A stretch of DNA of 64,000 nt, from contig DCUJ01000009.1 in assembly GCA_002328495.1 (NCBI GenBank), forward strand, positions 124,001 to 188,000, in the 5' to 3' direction. Positions 1 to 8,839 of the stretch are shown here, in pieces; position 1 is the first letter of the stretch, and each line of letters opens with the position of its first letter. The notes under the pieces were generated by a model that searched no databases, was not told the DNA's origin, and worked only from the letters and a program-made list of their open reading frames with translations. The stretch is from Sulfurospirillum sp. UBA2217 (lineage in GTDB: Bacteria; Campylobacterota; Campylobacteria; Campylobacterales; Sulfurospirillaceae). Made by a program: the position numbers and the translations under genes.

Positions 1-547
1 ACAGATTAAGATGGAACAGTTACGTGAAGTCTCAAAGCTTGAAAAAATTCTTTTTCCAATTACCGTTATGGTTTTATGTGTATTACTCCTTCCTGATGCA
101 ACACCGCTTGTTGGTGCATTGGCTTTTGGAAATTTTGTGAAAGAATCGGGTGTAGCTAAGCGTCTTTCGGAGACGATGGAAAACTCACTCATTAACATCG
201 TCACCATCTTTTTAGGTCTGTCTGTAGGTTCAAAGCTTGCTTCTGAGAAGTTTTTGGTTCCTGAGACCTTGGGCATTATTGTTTTAGGTCTGGTAGCTTT
301 TGCGATGGGAACCGCTGGTGGAGTCATTATGGCAAAGATTATGAACAAATTTAGTAAGCATAAAGTTAACCCTTTAATTGGCTCAGCAGGAGTGAGTGCG
401 GTGCCTATGGCGGCGCGTGTGTCCAATAAAGAAGGGATGAAGGAAAATCCAAGCAATATGCTCTTAATGCATGCTATGGGTCCCAATGTCGCGGGTGTTA
501 TCGGCTCAGCAGTTGCAGCAGGAATTTTGCTGTCCATTTTTAAATAG
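1..547 (+). CDS. oadB: Sodium-pumping oxaloacetate-type decarboxylase beta subunit, C-terminal part
   Basis: Integral membrane subunit of a biotin-dependent Na+-translocating decarboxylase (oxaloacetate or related 2-oxo acid), which couples decarboxylation of carboxybiotin to Na+ export. The frame stays open to the window edge, so the 5' part is missing; the first ATG at 11 is internal. About 180 residues are seen of a family usually near 430. Visible are hydrophobic membrane segments and the conserved C-terminal blocks NPLIGSAGVSAVPMAAR and HAMGPNVAGVIGSAVAAG, typical of OadB/GcdB/MmdB. It lies 21 bp before pckA, so oxaloacetate handling appears clustered. Which 2-oxo acid is used cannot be told from this part; oxaloacetate is inferred from the pckA neighbour. 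Confidence 0.9.
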   Translation, partial: QIKMEQLREVSKLEKILFPITVMVLCVLLLPDATPLVGALAFGNFVKESGVAKRLSETMENSLINIVTIFLGLSVGSKLASEKFLVPETLGIIVLGLVAFAMGTAGGVIMAKIMNKFSKHKVNPLIGSAGVSAVPMAARVSNKEGMKENPSNMLLMHAMGPNVAGVIGSAVAAGILLSIFK

Positions 548-568
548 TAAGACAAAGGTAAAAATATC

Positions 569-2146
569 ATGTCGAAGATCAATGAAATCGAAAAGTTAGG
601 ACTTACCAACATCGCTCAGGTATACTATAATCTTAGCTATGATGCTTTATATGAGCATGAGGTTAAAAACAAAGAGGGGCGAACAACCAGCAATGGTACC
701 TTTAGTGTCGATACCGGTATTTTTACAGGAAGAAGTCCTAAAGATAAATACTTTGTAGACCAAGAACCCTCCAATCAACATATTGCTTGGGGACGCATTA
801 ACCATAAAGTGGATAAAAAGATTTTTGATGAGTTGTTTGAAAAGGTTAAAAAACAACTCTCGGGTAAAGATATTTACATCCAAGATGCTTACAGTGGTGG
901 CAGTTTAGCGAGTCGAAAAAGCATTCGTGTCGTCACTGAAATTGCATGGCAAGCACACTTTGTCAAAAATATGTTTATTCGACCCAGCGTTGAAGAGTTG
1001 GCAACGTTTAAACCTGATTTCACACTTTATAATGCCTGCAAAATTGTCAATGATGATTACAAACGTAATGAGTTGCATTCTGATGTTTTTGTAGTCTTTA
1101 ATGTTGAAGAAAACATAGCGATTATTGGTGGAACATGGTACGGTGGGGAGATTAAAAAAGGTATCTTCTCGATGATGAATTACTGGCTTCCATTGGAAGG
1201 AAAACTCTCCATGCACTGTTCAGCCAATGTAGGGGAAAAAGGCGATACTGCGCTTTTCTTTGGACTCTCAGGAACGGGTAAAACCACGCTTTCCACCGAT
1301 CCGAAACGCAAACTCATTGGCGATGACGAGCATGGGTGGGATGATGAGGGTGTGTTTAATTTTGAAGGGGGATGTTATGCAAAGTGCATTAACCTAGATT
1401 CTAGCAGTGAGCCCGAAATTTTTGGAGCCATCCGTCGTGACGCACTTTTAGAAAATGTGGTGATGGATGAGAACGGTGTGGTGGATTATAGCGATGGTTC
1501 TAAAACGGAAAACACCCGTGTTTCTTACCCTATCTATCATATTGAAAATCATGAAGCAAGCCTTCAAGCAGGGCATCCTAAAAAAATTATTTTTTTAACG
1601 GCGGATGCTTTTGGCATCTTACCCCCAGTGTCAAAACTCTCTAAAGAACAAGCTATGTACTTCTTTTTAAGTGGTTATACGGCAAAAGTTGCAGGAACTG
1701 AGCGAGGCATTACAGAACCAGTTGCCACGTTTAGTTCGTGTTTTGGTGAGGCATTTTTGCCTTTGCACCCGACCGTTTATGCAAAACTTTTAGGTGAAAA
1801 AATCGATAAACATGGGGTAGATGTTTACTTGGTCAACACAGGTTGGAGTGGTGGAAGCTATGGCATTGGAAAGCGTATGAGCATCAAAGCAACACGTGCG
1901 TGCATCAATGCTATCTTAGATGGTAGCATTGAAGAGAGTGAATTTGAAGCCATTCCAGTTTTTGGAATTCAGATTCCGAAAGCTCTTGCTGGTGTGCCAA
2001 CAGAGATTTTAAATCCGCGTGAAACATGGGAGAATAAAAGCCGTTATGATGCCACCAGAGATGAGTTAGCACAGATGTTTATTGATAACTTCAAAAAATA
2101 CATTACCCCAGAGTCTGATTTTTCAAACGCTGGCCCTAAATTATAA
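569..2146 (+). CDS. pckA: Phosphoenolpyruvate carboxykinase (ATP)
   Basis: Cytoplasmic enzyme that converts oxaloacetate and ATP to phosphoenolpyruvate, CO2 and ADP in gluconeogenesis, or runs the reverse anaplerotic reaction. At 525 aa it has normal family length. It shows the substrate loop FTGRSPKDKYFV near residues 52-63, the kinase P-loop GLSGTGKT near 232-239 and the metal site block IGDDEHGWDD about 20 residues later, all diagnostic of the ATP-type enzyme. It follows oadB by 21 bp and ends at a strong hairpin, so both probably share a transcript. The ribosome-binding site is weak (AAAGGT). Confidence 0.97.
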   Translation: MSKINEIEKLGLTNIAQVYYNLSYDALYEHEVKNKEGRTTSNGTFSVDTGIFTGRSPKDKYFVDQEPSNQHIAWGRINHKVDKKIFDELFEKVKKQLSGKDIYIQDAYSGGSLASRKSIRVVTEIAWQAHFVKNMFIRPSVEELATFKPDFTLYNACKIVNDDYKRNELHSDVFVVFNVEENIAIIGGTWYGGEIKKGIFSMMNYWLPLEGKLSMHCSANVGEKGDTALFFGLSGTGKTTLSTDPKRKLIGDDEHGWDDEGVFNFEGGCYAKCINLDSSSEPEIFGAIRRDALLENVVMDENGVVDYSDGSKTENTRVSYPIYHIENHEASLQAGHPKKIIFLTADAFGILPPVSKLSKEQAMYFFLSGYTAKVAGTERGITEPVATFSSCFGEAFLPLHPTVYAKLLGEKIDKHGVDVYLVNTGWSGGSYGIGKRMSIKATRACINAILDGSIEESEFEAIPVFGIQIPKALAGVPTEILNPRETWENKSRYDATRDELAQMFIDNFKKYITPESDFSNAGPKL

Positions 2147-2153
2147 TGCTTAC

Positions 2154-2191
2154 ATGTAAAGAGATTTGAGAAAATCTCTTTACATCTTTTT
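2154..2191 (+). terminator. Terminator hairpin after pckA containing the TTACATGTAA motif
   Basis: A perfect 14-bp stem (2154-2167 with 2172-2185) has a 4-nt loop and is followed by CTTTTT. Its left arm begins inside an exact TTACATGTAA copy at 2150-2159. The T-run is short, so some read-through into argH is possible. Confidence 0.8.
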
Positions 2192-2214
2192 GACCTATTC
2201 CAAGGAGATTTTGT

Positions 2215-3600
2215 ATGTCGAAACTATGGTCTGGCAGATTTGCCAAAAGTGGTGCCAAACTGTTAGATGAATTTAACGCGTCATTGCCCTTTGACCAAAA
2301 ATTGTATGAAGAAGATATTAAAGGCTCTATTGCTCATTCTGCGATGTTGGCGAAGCAGGGTATCTTAACGCAAGACGAAGCGGATGCCATTGCTAAAGGT
2401 TTGTTAGACATCAAAGGTGAAATCGAAGCGGGAAGCTTTGTTTTTGATATCGCGCATGAAGATATCCACATGGCAGTCGAAACCCGCTTAATTGAACTTA
2501 TTGGCGATGCGGGTAAACGCTTGCATACGGCGCGTTCACGCAATGACCAAGTGGCGGTTGATTTTAGACAGTATGTCCAAAAACATAATCGCATTTTGGT
2601 CGATTGTTTAGAGTCTTTGATGGACGTGTTGCTCAAGATTTCAAAAGAGCATACGACTACCTTGCTTCCAGGAATGACACACCTTCAACACGCACAACCC
2701 ATCAATTTTGCTTTCCATCTTTTAGCCTATGTTGCGATGTTTAAGCGCGATATTGAGCGTTTTGAAAGCTCGTATACAAGACATAACGTTTTGCCTTTAG
2801 GCTGTGCTGCATTGGCAGGAACACCGCATAATATTGACAGGGAAATGGTGGCTCATGCCCTTGGTTTTGATAGTGTCAGTGTGAATTGTCTTGATACAGT
2901 GAGTGATAGAGATTTTGCACTAGAGATTTTGTTTAACATTTCAACCCTTATGATGCACATCTCTCGTTTTGCCGAAGAGTTAATTTTGTGGTCAAGCTAT
3001 GAATTCAAATTTGTCACGCTTAGCGATGAGTATTCTACGGGAAGTTCTATCATGCCTCAGAAAAAAAACCCTGATGTGCCTGAACTTTTGCGCGGGAAAA
3101 CAGGACGCGTCAATGGCAATCTCATAGGCTTACTCACCGTGCTCAAAGGCTTGCCTTTAGCCTACAACAAAGACATGCAAGAAGATAAAGAAGGTGTGTT
3201 TGACAGCGTGGAAACAGCCTTTATGTCTATCAATATCTTAAAAGAAGCCGTAAGAACCATGAGCATCAATGGTGAGAAAATGCGCCAAGCTTGCGAAGTA
3301 GGGCATTTAAGTGCGACCGATTTGGCGGATTATTTGGTGCAAAAATGCAATATCCCGTTTCGTGAAGCCCATTTTATCACAGGACGCGCCGTGGCGCACG
3401 CGGAGCATTTGAACGTCGATTTGAGTCATTTAAGCGTAGAAGAGCTTCAAAAAGTGGATGCGCGTATTGGCGAAGATGTGCTTCCTTATCTCTCTTTGGA
3501 AAATTCAATGAATGCACGAACGTCACAAGGTGGTACCGCAACGGCGTCTACATGTAAACAAATTGAACTCTTTGAAGCGTGGATGCACGCTCGAAAATAA
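2215..3600 (+). CDS. argH: Argininosuccinate lyase
   Basis: Last step of arginine biosynthesis: splits argininosuccinate into arginine and fumarate, as a cytoplasmic homotetramer. The 461-aa length is standard. The fumarase/aspartase superfamily signature GSSIMPQKKNPD lies near residue 276, with ARSRNDQ in the N-terminal active-site region and TGRAVAHAE near the C-terminus. The start has a good Shine-Dalgarno (AAGGAG) 8 nt upstream. No other arg gene is nearby. A near-copy of the dispersed palindrome (CTACATGTAA, 3548) lies in the last codons and an exact copy follows the stop. Confidence 0.97.
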   Translation: MSKLWSGRFAKSGAKLLDEFNASLPFDQKLYEEDIKGSIAHSAMLAKQGILTQDEADAIAKGLLDIKGEIEAGSFVFDIAHEDIHMAVETRLIELIGDAGKRLHTARSRNDQVAVDFRQYVQKHNRILVDCLESLMDVLLKISKEHTTTLLPGMTHLQHAQPINFAFHLLAYVAMFKRDIERFESSYTRHNVLPLGCAALAGTPHNIDREMVAHALGFDSVSVNCLDTVSDRDFALEILFNISTLMMHISRFAEELILWSSYEFKFVTLSDEYSTGSSIMPQKKNPDVPELLRGKTGRVNGNLIGLLTVLKGLPLAYNKDMQEDKEGVFDSVETAFMSINILKEAVRTMSINGEKMRQACEVGHLSATDLADYLVQKCNIPFREAHFITGRAVAHAEHLNVDLSHLSVEELQKVDARIGEDVLPYLSLENSMNARTSQGGTATASTCKQIELFEAWMHARK

Positions 3601-3608
3601 AGTGTTAC

Positions 3609-3634
3609 ATGTAAGGAGAAAATTCTCCTTACAT
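3609..3634 (+). terminator. Hairpin after argH built on TTACATGTAA
   Basis: ATGTAAGGAGAA at 3609-3620 pairs perfectly with TTCTCCTTACAT at 3623-3634. The left arm is the right half of an exact TTACATGTAA at 3605-3614 plus a purine-rich extension. No long T-run follows. It lies between the convergent argH and HIT genes. Confidence 0.65.
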
Positions 3635-3660
3635 CTTAGATTTTGCAAAACTCTAGACAC

Positions 3661-3685
3661 GTCTTTAAGGCAAAGCCTTAAAGAC
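3661..3685. terminator. Second hairpin between convergent argH and HIT gene
   Basis: GTCTTTAAGGC and GCCTTAAAGAC form an 11-bp perfect stem around an AAA loop. It lacks a T-run on the plus strand. It may act as a terminator for the HIT gene on the minus strand, or be a remnant. About 85 bp between it and the HIT stop codon hold nothing I recognise. Confidence 0.45.
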
Positions 3686-3771
3686 TACGTTAACACTGGG
3701 TTCTCTCACGCAGAGTGCCCACGCACCCTTGGTGCTTTCCTATCTTGTAAAATGAGTTTTCAATATGTCTA

Positions 3772-4128
3772 TTATATAAAATTCTTAGAGTCACTATCTG
3801 AGAGATGGTTCCAAGAAAGTTTGGCTCCCCCTAAAAGATGAAAATGCAAATGAAACACCTCTTGCCCGCCATCGCTTCCATTGTTCGTAATCAATCGGTA
3901 TCCTCCTTCATCCAGCCCCATCAGCTTGGCAACCGTCTGAATAAATGTTGTCATCTCACCCATGATAGCAGGGTCTGTCTCTTGAAAGTTTTTGTACTCA
4001 ATTTTAGGAATAATCAAAATATGAATGGGTGCTTTGGGATTGATGTCGTGAAAGGCTAAGAAATGGTCATTTTCAAGAACTTTGTTGCATGGAATTTCAC
4101 CATTAATAATCTTACTAAAAATAGTCAT
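3772..4128 (-). CDS. HIT family nucleotide hydrolase
   Basis: Histidine-triad protein of the Hint/HinT group, expected to hydrolyse purine nucleoside phosphoramidates or related nucleotidyl adducts in the cytoplasm. The 118-aa length fits the family. The N-terminal block IFSKIINGEIPCNKVLE is classic, PIHILIIPK is the central strand, and the triad HLHFHLL (His at 93, 95, 97) is near the C-terminus. The start has an AGGAG Shine-Dalgarno. It diverges from the pheST operon across a short shared promoter region, the order I recall in Campylobacter jejuni. Confidence 0.93.
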   Translation of the reverse strand: MTIFSKIINGEIPCNKVLENDHFLAFHDINPKAPIHILIIPKIEYKNFQETDPAIMGEMTTFIQTVAKLMGLDEGGYRLITNNGSDGGQEVFHLHFHLLGGAKLSWNHLSDSDSKNFI

Positions 4129-4169
4129 CTCACTTCTCCTGGCATTGATGTGAGCTCATTTTAACCTTT

Positions 4170-4175
4170 TATAAT
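4170..4175 (+). promoter_or_regulatory. -10 box of the pheS-pheT-aroA-ispH operon
   Basis: TATAAT lies about 50 bp before the proposed pheS start in the divergent HIT/pheS spacer. No clear -35 hexamer is visible, as is usual for sigma-70 promoters in Campylobacterota. Confidence 0.6.
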
Positions 4176-4227
4176 TAAAGTTTCACTAAAATGGGCGTTC
4201 ATAATAATGTTTAGGGAAGGTAAAGCC

Positions 4228-5220
4228 TTGAGAGAGATTGAAAATTCGATTGCATCGTGCACATCGCTTAGTGAATTAGAAAAACAGCGTGTCCATCTTT
4301 TTGGCAAAAAAGGTCATTTTGCGGCTCAGTTTGAAGAGCTAAAAAAGCTAGAAGGGGACGCAAAAAAGACCTTTGCACAAAATCTGAATACTGATAAAGA
4401 AAAATTTTTGGCCTTATTTGCTGAAAAAAAGATGATTCTTGAAGCGATTATGATCGAAGAAGAGATGAAAAAAAGCAGTGTCGATGTTACCTTATTTAAC
4501 CAAGAAAGTTCAGCAGGTGCCTTGCATCCAGTGATGGATACGATGGATAAAATTATTGAATATTTTATTAGCATGAACTTTTCCATTGAAGAGGGCCCTT
4601 TGGTGGAAGATGATTTTCACAATTTTGAAGCGCTTAATCTTCCAAAATATCACCCTGCGCGTGATATGCAAGACACCTTTTATTTTAATGATAGCATGTT
4701 GCTTCGTACCCACACCTCACCCGTTCAAATCCGAACGATGTTATCTCAAAAGCCTCCAATTCGTATGATTTGTCCAGGGGCTGTGTTTAGACGCGATTTT
4801 GATATTACGCACACACCGATGTTTCATCAGGTGGAAGGTCTTGTGGTGGGCAAAAGCGGAGAGGTTAGTTTTGCCAATCTCAAATTTATATTGGAAGATT
4901 TTTTAAAACATATGTTTGGTGATGTCTTGGTTCGTTTTCGTCCTAGTTTTTTCCCTTTCACAGAACCTAGTGCAGAGGTGGATATTAGCTGTATTTTCTG
5001 TAAAGGTGAAGGGTGTCGCGTCTGTTCTCATACGGGATGGCTTGAAGTGCTAGGCTGTGGCGTGGTGGATTCCAATGTCTTCAAAGCCGTAGGTTATAAA
5101 GATGTGAGTGGGTATGCCTTTGGTTTGGGTGTGGAGCGTTTTGCGATGTTATTACACCGCGTGCCTGATTTACGGTCCTTATTTGAGGGTGATTTGAGAT
5201 TGTTGGAGCAGTTTAGATGA
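4228..5220 (+). CDS. pheS: Phenylalanine-tRNA ligase alpha subunit
   Basis: Catalytic subunit of the alpha2-beta2 synthetase that charges tRNA-Phe. Class II motifs are visible: HPVMDTMDKIIEYF and FHNFEALNLPKYHPAR, motif 2 RTHTSPVQIRTM with FRRDFDITHTPMFHQ, and motif 3 GYAFGLGVERFAMLL. A four-cysteine insert (CIFCKGEGCRVC, near residues 255-267) before WLEVLGCG probably binds zinc; similar inserts occur in some bacterial PheS. I prefer the TTG start at 4228 because AGGGAAGG sits 7 nt upstream; an in-frame ATG at 4207 has no Shine-Dalgarno and would add 7 residues. The stop overlaps pheT by 4 bp (ATGA), so translation is probably coupled. Confidence 0.95.
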   Translation: MREIENSIASCTSLSELEKQRVHLFGKKGHFAAQFEELKKLEGDAKKTFAQNLNTDKEKFLALFAEKKMILEAIMIEEEMKKSSVDVTLFNQESSAGALHPVMDTMDKIIEYFISMNFSIEEGPLVEDDFHNFEALNLPKYHPARDMQDTFYFNDSMLLRTHTSPVQIRTMLSQKPPIRMICPGAVFRRDFDITHTPMFHQVEGLVVGKSGEVSFANLKFILEDFLKHMFGDVLVRFRPSFFPFTEPSAEVDISCIFCKGEGCRVCSHTGWLEVLGCGVVDSNVFKAVGYKDVSGYAFGLGVERFAMLLHRVPDLRSLFEGDLRLLEQFR

Positions 5221-7553
5221 TAGTAACAAAACAGTGGTTAAATGAATGGATTGATTTGGGCTCTATTGATACAGAGCGTATCAGTGTGGCACTTAATGCC
5301 ATTGGACTCGAAGTGGATGGTATTTCAAAAGTACGTATTGCCCAAAATGTGGTGGTTGGAAAAGTTATAAGCTGCGAAAAACATCCTAATGCCGATAAGC
5401 TGAATCTCACCCAAGTTGATGTGGGTGAGAGTATCCAGCAAATCGTCTGTGGGGCTAAAAATGTGGCGGAAGGTCAGATGGTTGCTGTTGCCCTTATTGG
5501 CGCGGAACTTCCTGGTGGCATCAAAATTAAAAAAGCAAAACTGCGCGACGTCGAATCGTGTGGGATGATATGCTCTTCAAATGAACTGGGACTTCCTAAA
5601 ATCAATGATGGTATTATGATTTTGGATGAGAGCATTGGAAAGTTGGTGATTGGTAAGCCCTTGTGCGAATATCCTCTTTTAAACGACGATGTGATAGAAA
5701 TAGGATTAACGCCTAATCGTGGAGATTGCCAAAGTATTTTTGGAATTGCTCGGGATTTGAGTGTCTATTTTGACGCCGAAGTGAGACGTTTGGTCGTAGA
5801 AGAAGATGAAGAGAATAAACCAGGTATTGGAAGGGTTTTGCAGGTCAATGGAGCCGAGGGATTAAACAGTGCTTACATGTACAAAGTATTTGATAACGAA
5901 TCGATTAGTGTTCCTTTGCTGGTGCAACTACGTTTAGGTTTTGCAGAAGTGGTCAATGCGTGTGAATTAGGACAAATGGTAGACTATGCGACCTACGTCA
6001 CAGGGGTATTGTTACGTGCGTACAACCATGCATGTTTTAGTGAGAATGAAGATAAAGCCAAAATCACACTCCTTAAAGACGAAAACGGTTTAGATACGGT
6101 GTTTGGGAAAGGGATAAAATGTGCGATAACAGGGATTGCGCAAGAGGGAGTTTGTAAAGCAAATGCTTTAGATAAACGCATTATTATTGAAGCAAATTAT
6201 ACAACCCCTGAGTCCATTGCCGAAAAAAGTGCTGCTTTAAAATTGGGTGCGGATAGGCATTTGTACCGCTCATCCAGAGGAAGTGAGCCTGATTTGAATT
6301 TTGGACTCAATTACTTTTTTAAAAAGATGGGTGAGTTTTCAAAAATTGTGAGTTATGCTGATGCTCAACATGTCGCCAAAGAGCCTCTTGAAAAAGTTAT
6401 CACATTGCATCAAAGCGATTTGACCGCGATGATTGGAGAAGAAATTCCCAAAAATCGCGTGATTAAAATTTTGAAACAACTAGGCTTTGAGGTCAATTTT
6501 GCGTACGAACAAGATGTAATGAATGTCAAAGTCCCCCCTTTTAGAAGCGATGTGGTCAATATTCAAGATGTGTGTGAAGAGATTGTGCGTATTGTGGGCA
6601 TTGATAACATTACTTCAAAACCTTACCATTTTGCAGAAACATTGCACATTAATCAACCCTATCTTAATTTCAAAAAACGTCAAAAATACCGTCATAAAGC
6701 CGTTGCTGTAGGCTTTTTTGAAACCTTACATTTTGTGTTTGATGATGCCAGTAGACTACAACGTTTTGGTTTTGAAACACTGGATGCATCGCTTGATGTG
6801 GCTAACCCTATCACCAGTGAGCTCAATACTTTAAGGGCATCATTGCTTCCTAATATCTTAAATGCAGTCAGTCAAAATATTAAATTTGGCAAGAAGCGTG
6901 TGGCATTGTTTGAGGTCGGTAGTGTCTTTGATGCACACCGTCTTGAGACTAAAAATATTGCGTTTGTCTTTAGTGGTGAAGAAGCACATGCTGATATCAC
7001 CAATCATGGTAAGCCAGAGACGATTGATTTTTTTGCGTTTGCGCGTAAGATCCAAAGCGTTGTGGGAGCATTTGCTCTCAAGCCTTTGTGCAATCCCAAT
7101 GGTCTGTGCAGCCCGTACGAAGTCGCTGAAGTGATTATGGATGGAGTGGTTGCTGGGTATATGGCAAGGGTCAATGTGCAAGTTGAAAAAGAGCTTGATT
7201 TGCCTAAAACGTATGTGTGTGAACTGTGCTTTGATCGCTTAAGGGATGCACAAAAGTGTGCTAAAGAGTATTCGAAGTTTCCTTCTACTTCACGAGATTT
7301 GAGTCTCATGGTTCCCTCTTCCATGCAATACAGTGACCTAGAGGCGTACATTTTAAGCATTGCTCCCAACGAGATGGTGAAATGCTCGGCAATCGATATT
7401 TACAGGCATGAAAGTTTTGGGAGTGCGATGAGTTTAACCCTCAAGTTACAGTTCCAATCCAGTGAAAAAACATTGGATGAAGAGAGCATCGCTGCTATGA
7501 TTGAAGCATTATTGGCACGGCTTCATGAGCGTTTTGGAATTGCATTGCGATGA
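5217..7553 (+). CDS. pheT: Phenylalanine-tRNA ligase beta subunit
   Basis: Structural and editing subunit of phenylalanyl-tRNA synthetase. Domain order: N-terminal tRNA-binding OB fold (KVISCEKHPNADKLNLTQVD near residues 45-64), B3/B4 editing region (EIGLTPNRGDC near 160), B5 domain around 390-460 and a C-terminal ferredoxin-like anticodon-binding domain (FPSTSRDLSLMVPS). The 778-aa length is normal. Its start overlaps the pheS stop and its end overlaps the aroA start, both by 4 bp, indicating one translationally coupled operon. Confidence 0.96.
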   Translation: MIVTKQWLNEWIDLGSIDTERISVALNAIGLEVDGISKVRIAQNVVVGKVISCEKHPNADKLNLTQVDVGESIQQIVCGAKNVAEGQMVAVALIGAELPGGIKIKKAKLRDVESCGMICSSNELGLPKINDGIMILDESIGKLVIGKPLCEYPLLNDDVIEIGLTPNRGDCQSIFGIARDLSVYFDAEVRRLVVEEDEENKPGIGRVLQVNGAEGLNSAYMYKVFDNESISVPLLVQLRLGFAEVVNACELGQMVDYATYVTGVLLRAYNHACFSENEDKAKITLLKDENGLDTVFGKGIKCAITGIAQEGVCKANALDKRIIIEANYTTPESIAEKSAALKLGADRHLYRSSRGSEPDLNFGLNYFFKKMGEFSKIVSYADAQHVAKEPLEKVITLHQSDLTAMIGEEIPKNRVIKILKQLGFEVNFAYEQDVMNVKVPPFRSDVVNIQDVCEEIVRIVGIDNITSKPYHFAETLHINQPYLNFKKRQKYRHKAVAVGFFETLHFVFDDASRLQRFGFETLDASLDVANPITSELNTLRASLLPNILNAVSQNIKFGKKRVALFEVGSVFDAHRLETKNIAFVFSGEEAHADITNHGKPETIDFFAFARKIQSVVGAFALKPLCNPNGLCSPYEVAEVIMDGVVAGYMARVNVQVEKELDLPKTYVCELCFDRLRDAQKCAKEYSKFPSTSRDLSLMVPSSMQYSDLEAYILSIAPNEMVKCSAIDIYRHESFGSAMSLTLKLQFQSSEKTLDEESIAAMIEALLARLHERFGIALR

Positions 7554-8839
7554 ATGCTTTACATGTAAGCCCTAAGGGAGATTTTTCACTGAGTATTGAT
7601 ACGATTGCCAGTGATAAATCCATTTCACATCGTTGTGCGATTTTTCCTCTTTTGTGTGATGAACCCTCTTACATTGAAAACTACCTGCACGCGGAAGATA
7701 CCTTATGTACGCTAAACATCGTCCAGATGTTAGGGGCGGATGTAAAAGTGCGTGAAGATGGAATAATGGTGATTACTCCTCCTCAGGCGATTGTGGAGCC
7801 TCCTTGTGTGCTTGATTGTGGCAATGCAGGAACAGCTATACGTTTATTGATGGGTTTTTTATCTTCACGTCAGGGGTATTTTGTGCTTTATGGGGACAAA
7901 TACCTCTGCTCTCGCCCTATGAGGCGCGTGGCAGATCCTTTGCGTTCGATTGGAGCGTGTATTGATGGGCGAAGTGATGGCAATTATGCTCCTCTTGGCA
8001 TTCGTGGACAACGCTTAAAAGCCTTTCATTATGAGAGCAAAATCTCTTCAGCACAAGTTAAAAGTGCACTGATCTTAGCCGCACTTCAAGCCGATGGTAT
8101 TTCAACTTTTAGTGAGCCAGAACTTAGCCGTGACCACAGTGAGCGTATGCTTAGAGGCATGGGCGCAAAGGTGCTTACCGAAGGATTGAACGTCACCATT
8201 CATCCTCAACGTACTCCTTTAAAACCTTTACATGTAAGGGTTCCAAGTGATCCTTCAAGTGGTTTTTTCTTTGCCGTTGCCGCTGCTATCCATGAAGGTT
8301 GTTCCATTACCTTGCATCACATGCTTTTAAATCCGACACGGATTGAGGCGTATAAAGTGCTTGAACGTATGGGTGCTGAGGTTTGTTTTATCGAAAAAGA
8401 GAATACTTATGAGAGTGTGGGCGATATTTGCATCACTGGACGAGCCCTTAAGGGTGTTGTGGTGGAAGAAAATATTGCGTGGCTTATCGATGAATTACCA
8501 GCGCTTTCCATTGCTTTTGCGTGTGCTATGGGAAAAAGTACAGTGAAAAATGCAGAAGAGTTACGCGTAAAAGAGAGTGACCGCATCAGTAGTGTGGTGA
8601 AAAATTTGCGTTTGTGTGGTATTGAGGTGGAAGAGTTTAGGGATGGTTACGAAGTGTTAGGCGGTACGCTTCGCAGTGCAACGATTAACAGCTTTGGTGA
8701 TCATCGAATTGCTATGAGTTTTGCTATAGCTGGGACTAAAGTAGCGATGCACATCGAAGATGTAGCATGTATTCAGACCTCGTTTCCAAATTTTACGGAA
8801 TTATTGGCATGTATTGGAGTTCTGCATTATGGAGATTAG
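7550..8839 (+). CDS. aroA: 3-phosphoshikimate 1-carboxyvinyltransferase (EPSP synthase)
   Basis: Sixth step of the shikimate pathway: joins shikimate-3-phosphate and PEP to make EPSP for aromatic amino acids. The 429-aa protein shows the shikimate-phosphate site SDKSISHR near residues 23-30, LDCGNAGTAIRLL near 90-102, and the C-terminal RVKESDRI and FGDHRIAM blocks. Starts at ATGA overlapping pheT. Two exact TTACATGTAA copies lie inside the gene (7559, immediately after the start, and 8228), both read as Leu-His-Val. Confidence 0.97.
   Translation: MNALHVSPKGDFSLSIDTIASDKSISHRCAIFPLLCDEPSYIENYLHAEDTLCTLNIVQMLGADVKVREDGIMVITPPQAIVEPPCVLDCGNAGTAIRLLMGFLSSRQGYFVLYGDKYLCSRPMRRVADPLRSIGACIDGRSDGNYAPLGIRGQRLKAFHYESKISSAQVKSALILAALQADGISTFSEPELSRDHSERMLRGMGAKVLTEGLNVTIHPQRTPLKPLHVRVPSDPSSGFFFAVAAAIHEGCSITLHHMLLNPTRIEAYKVLERMGAEVCFIEKENTYESVGDICITGRALKGVVVEENIAWLIDELPALSIAFACAMGKSTVKNAEELRVKESDRISSVVKNLRLCGIEVEEFRDGYEVLGGTLRSATINSFGDHRIAMSFAIAGTKVAMHIEDVACIQTSFPNFTELLACIGVLHYGD

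Noticed and set aside
3512..3841. 109-codon plus-strand frame across the end of argH and the spacer
   Set aside because: It overlaps argH and HIT in other frames and includes two terminator hairpins; a shadow frame.
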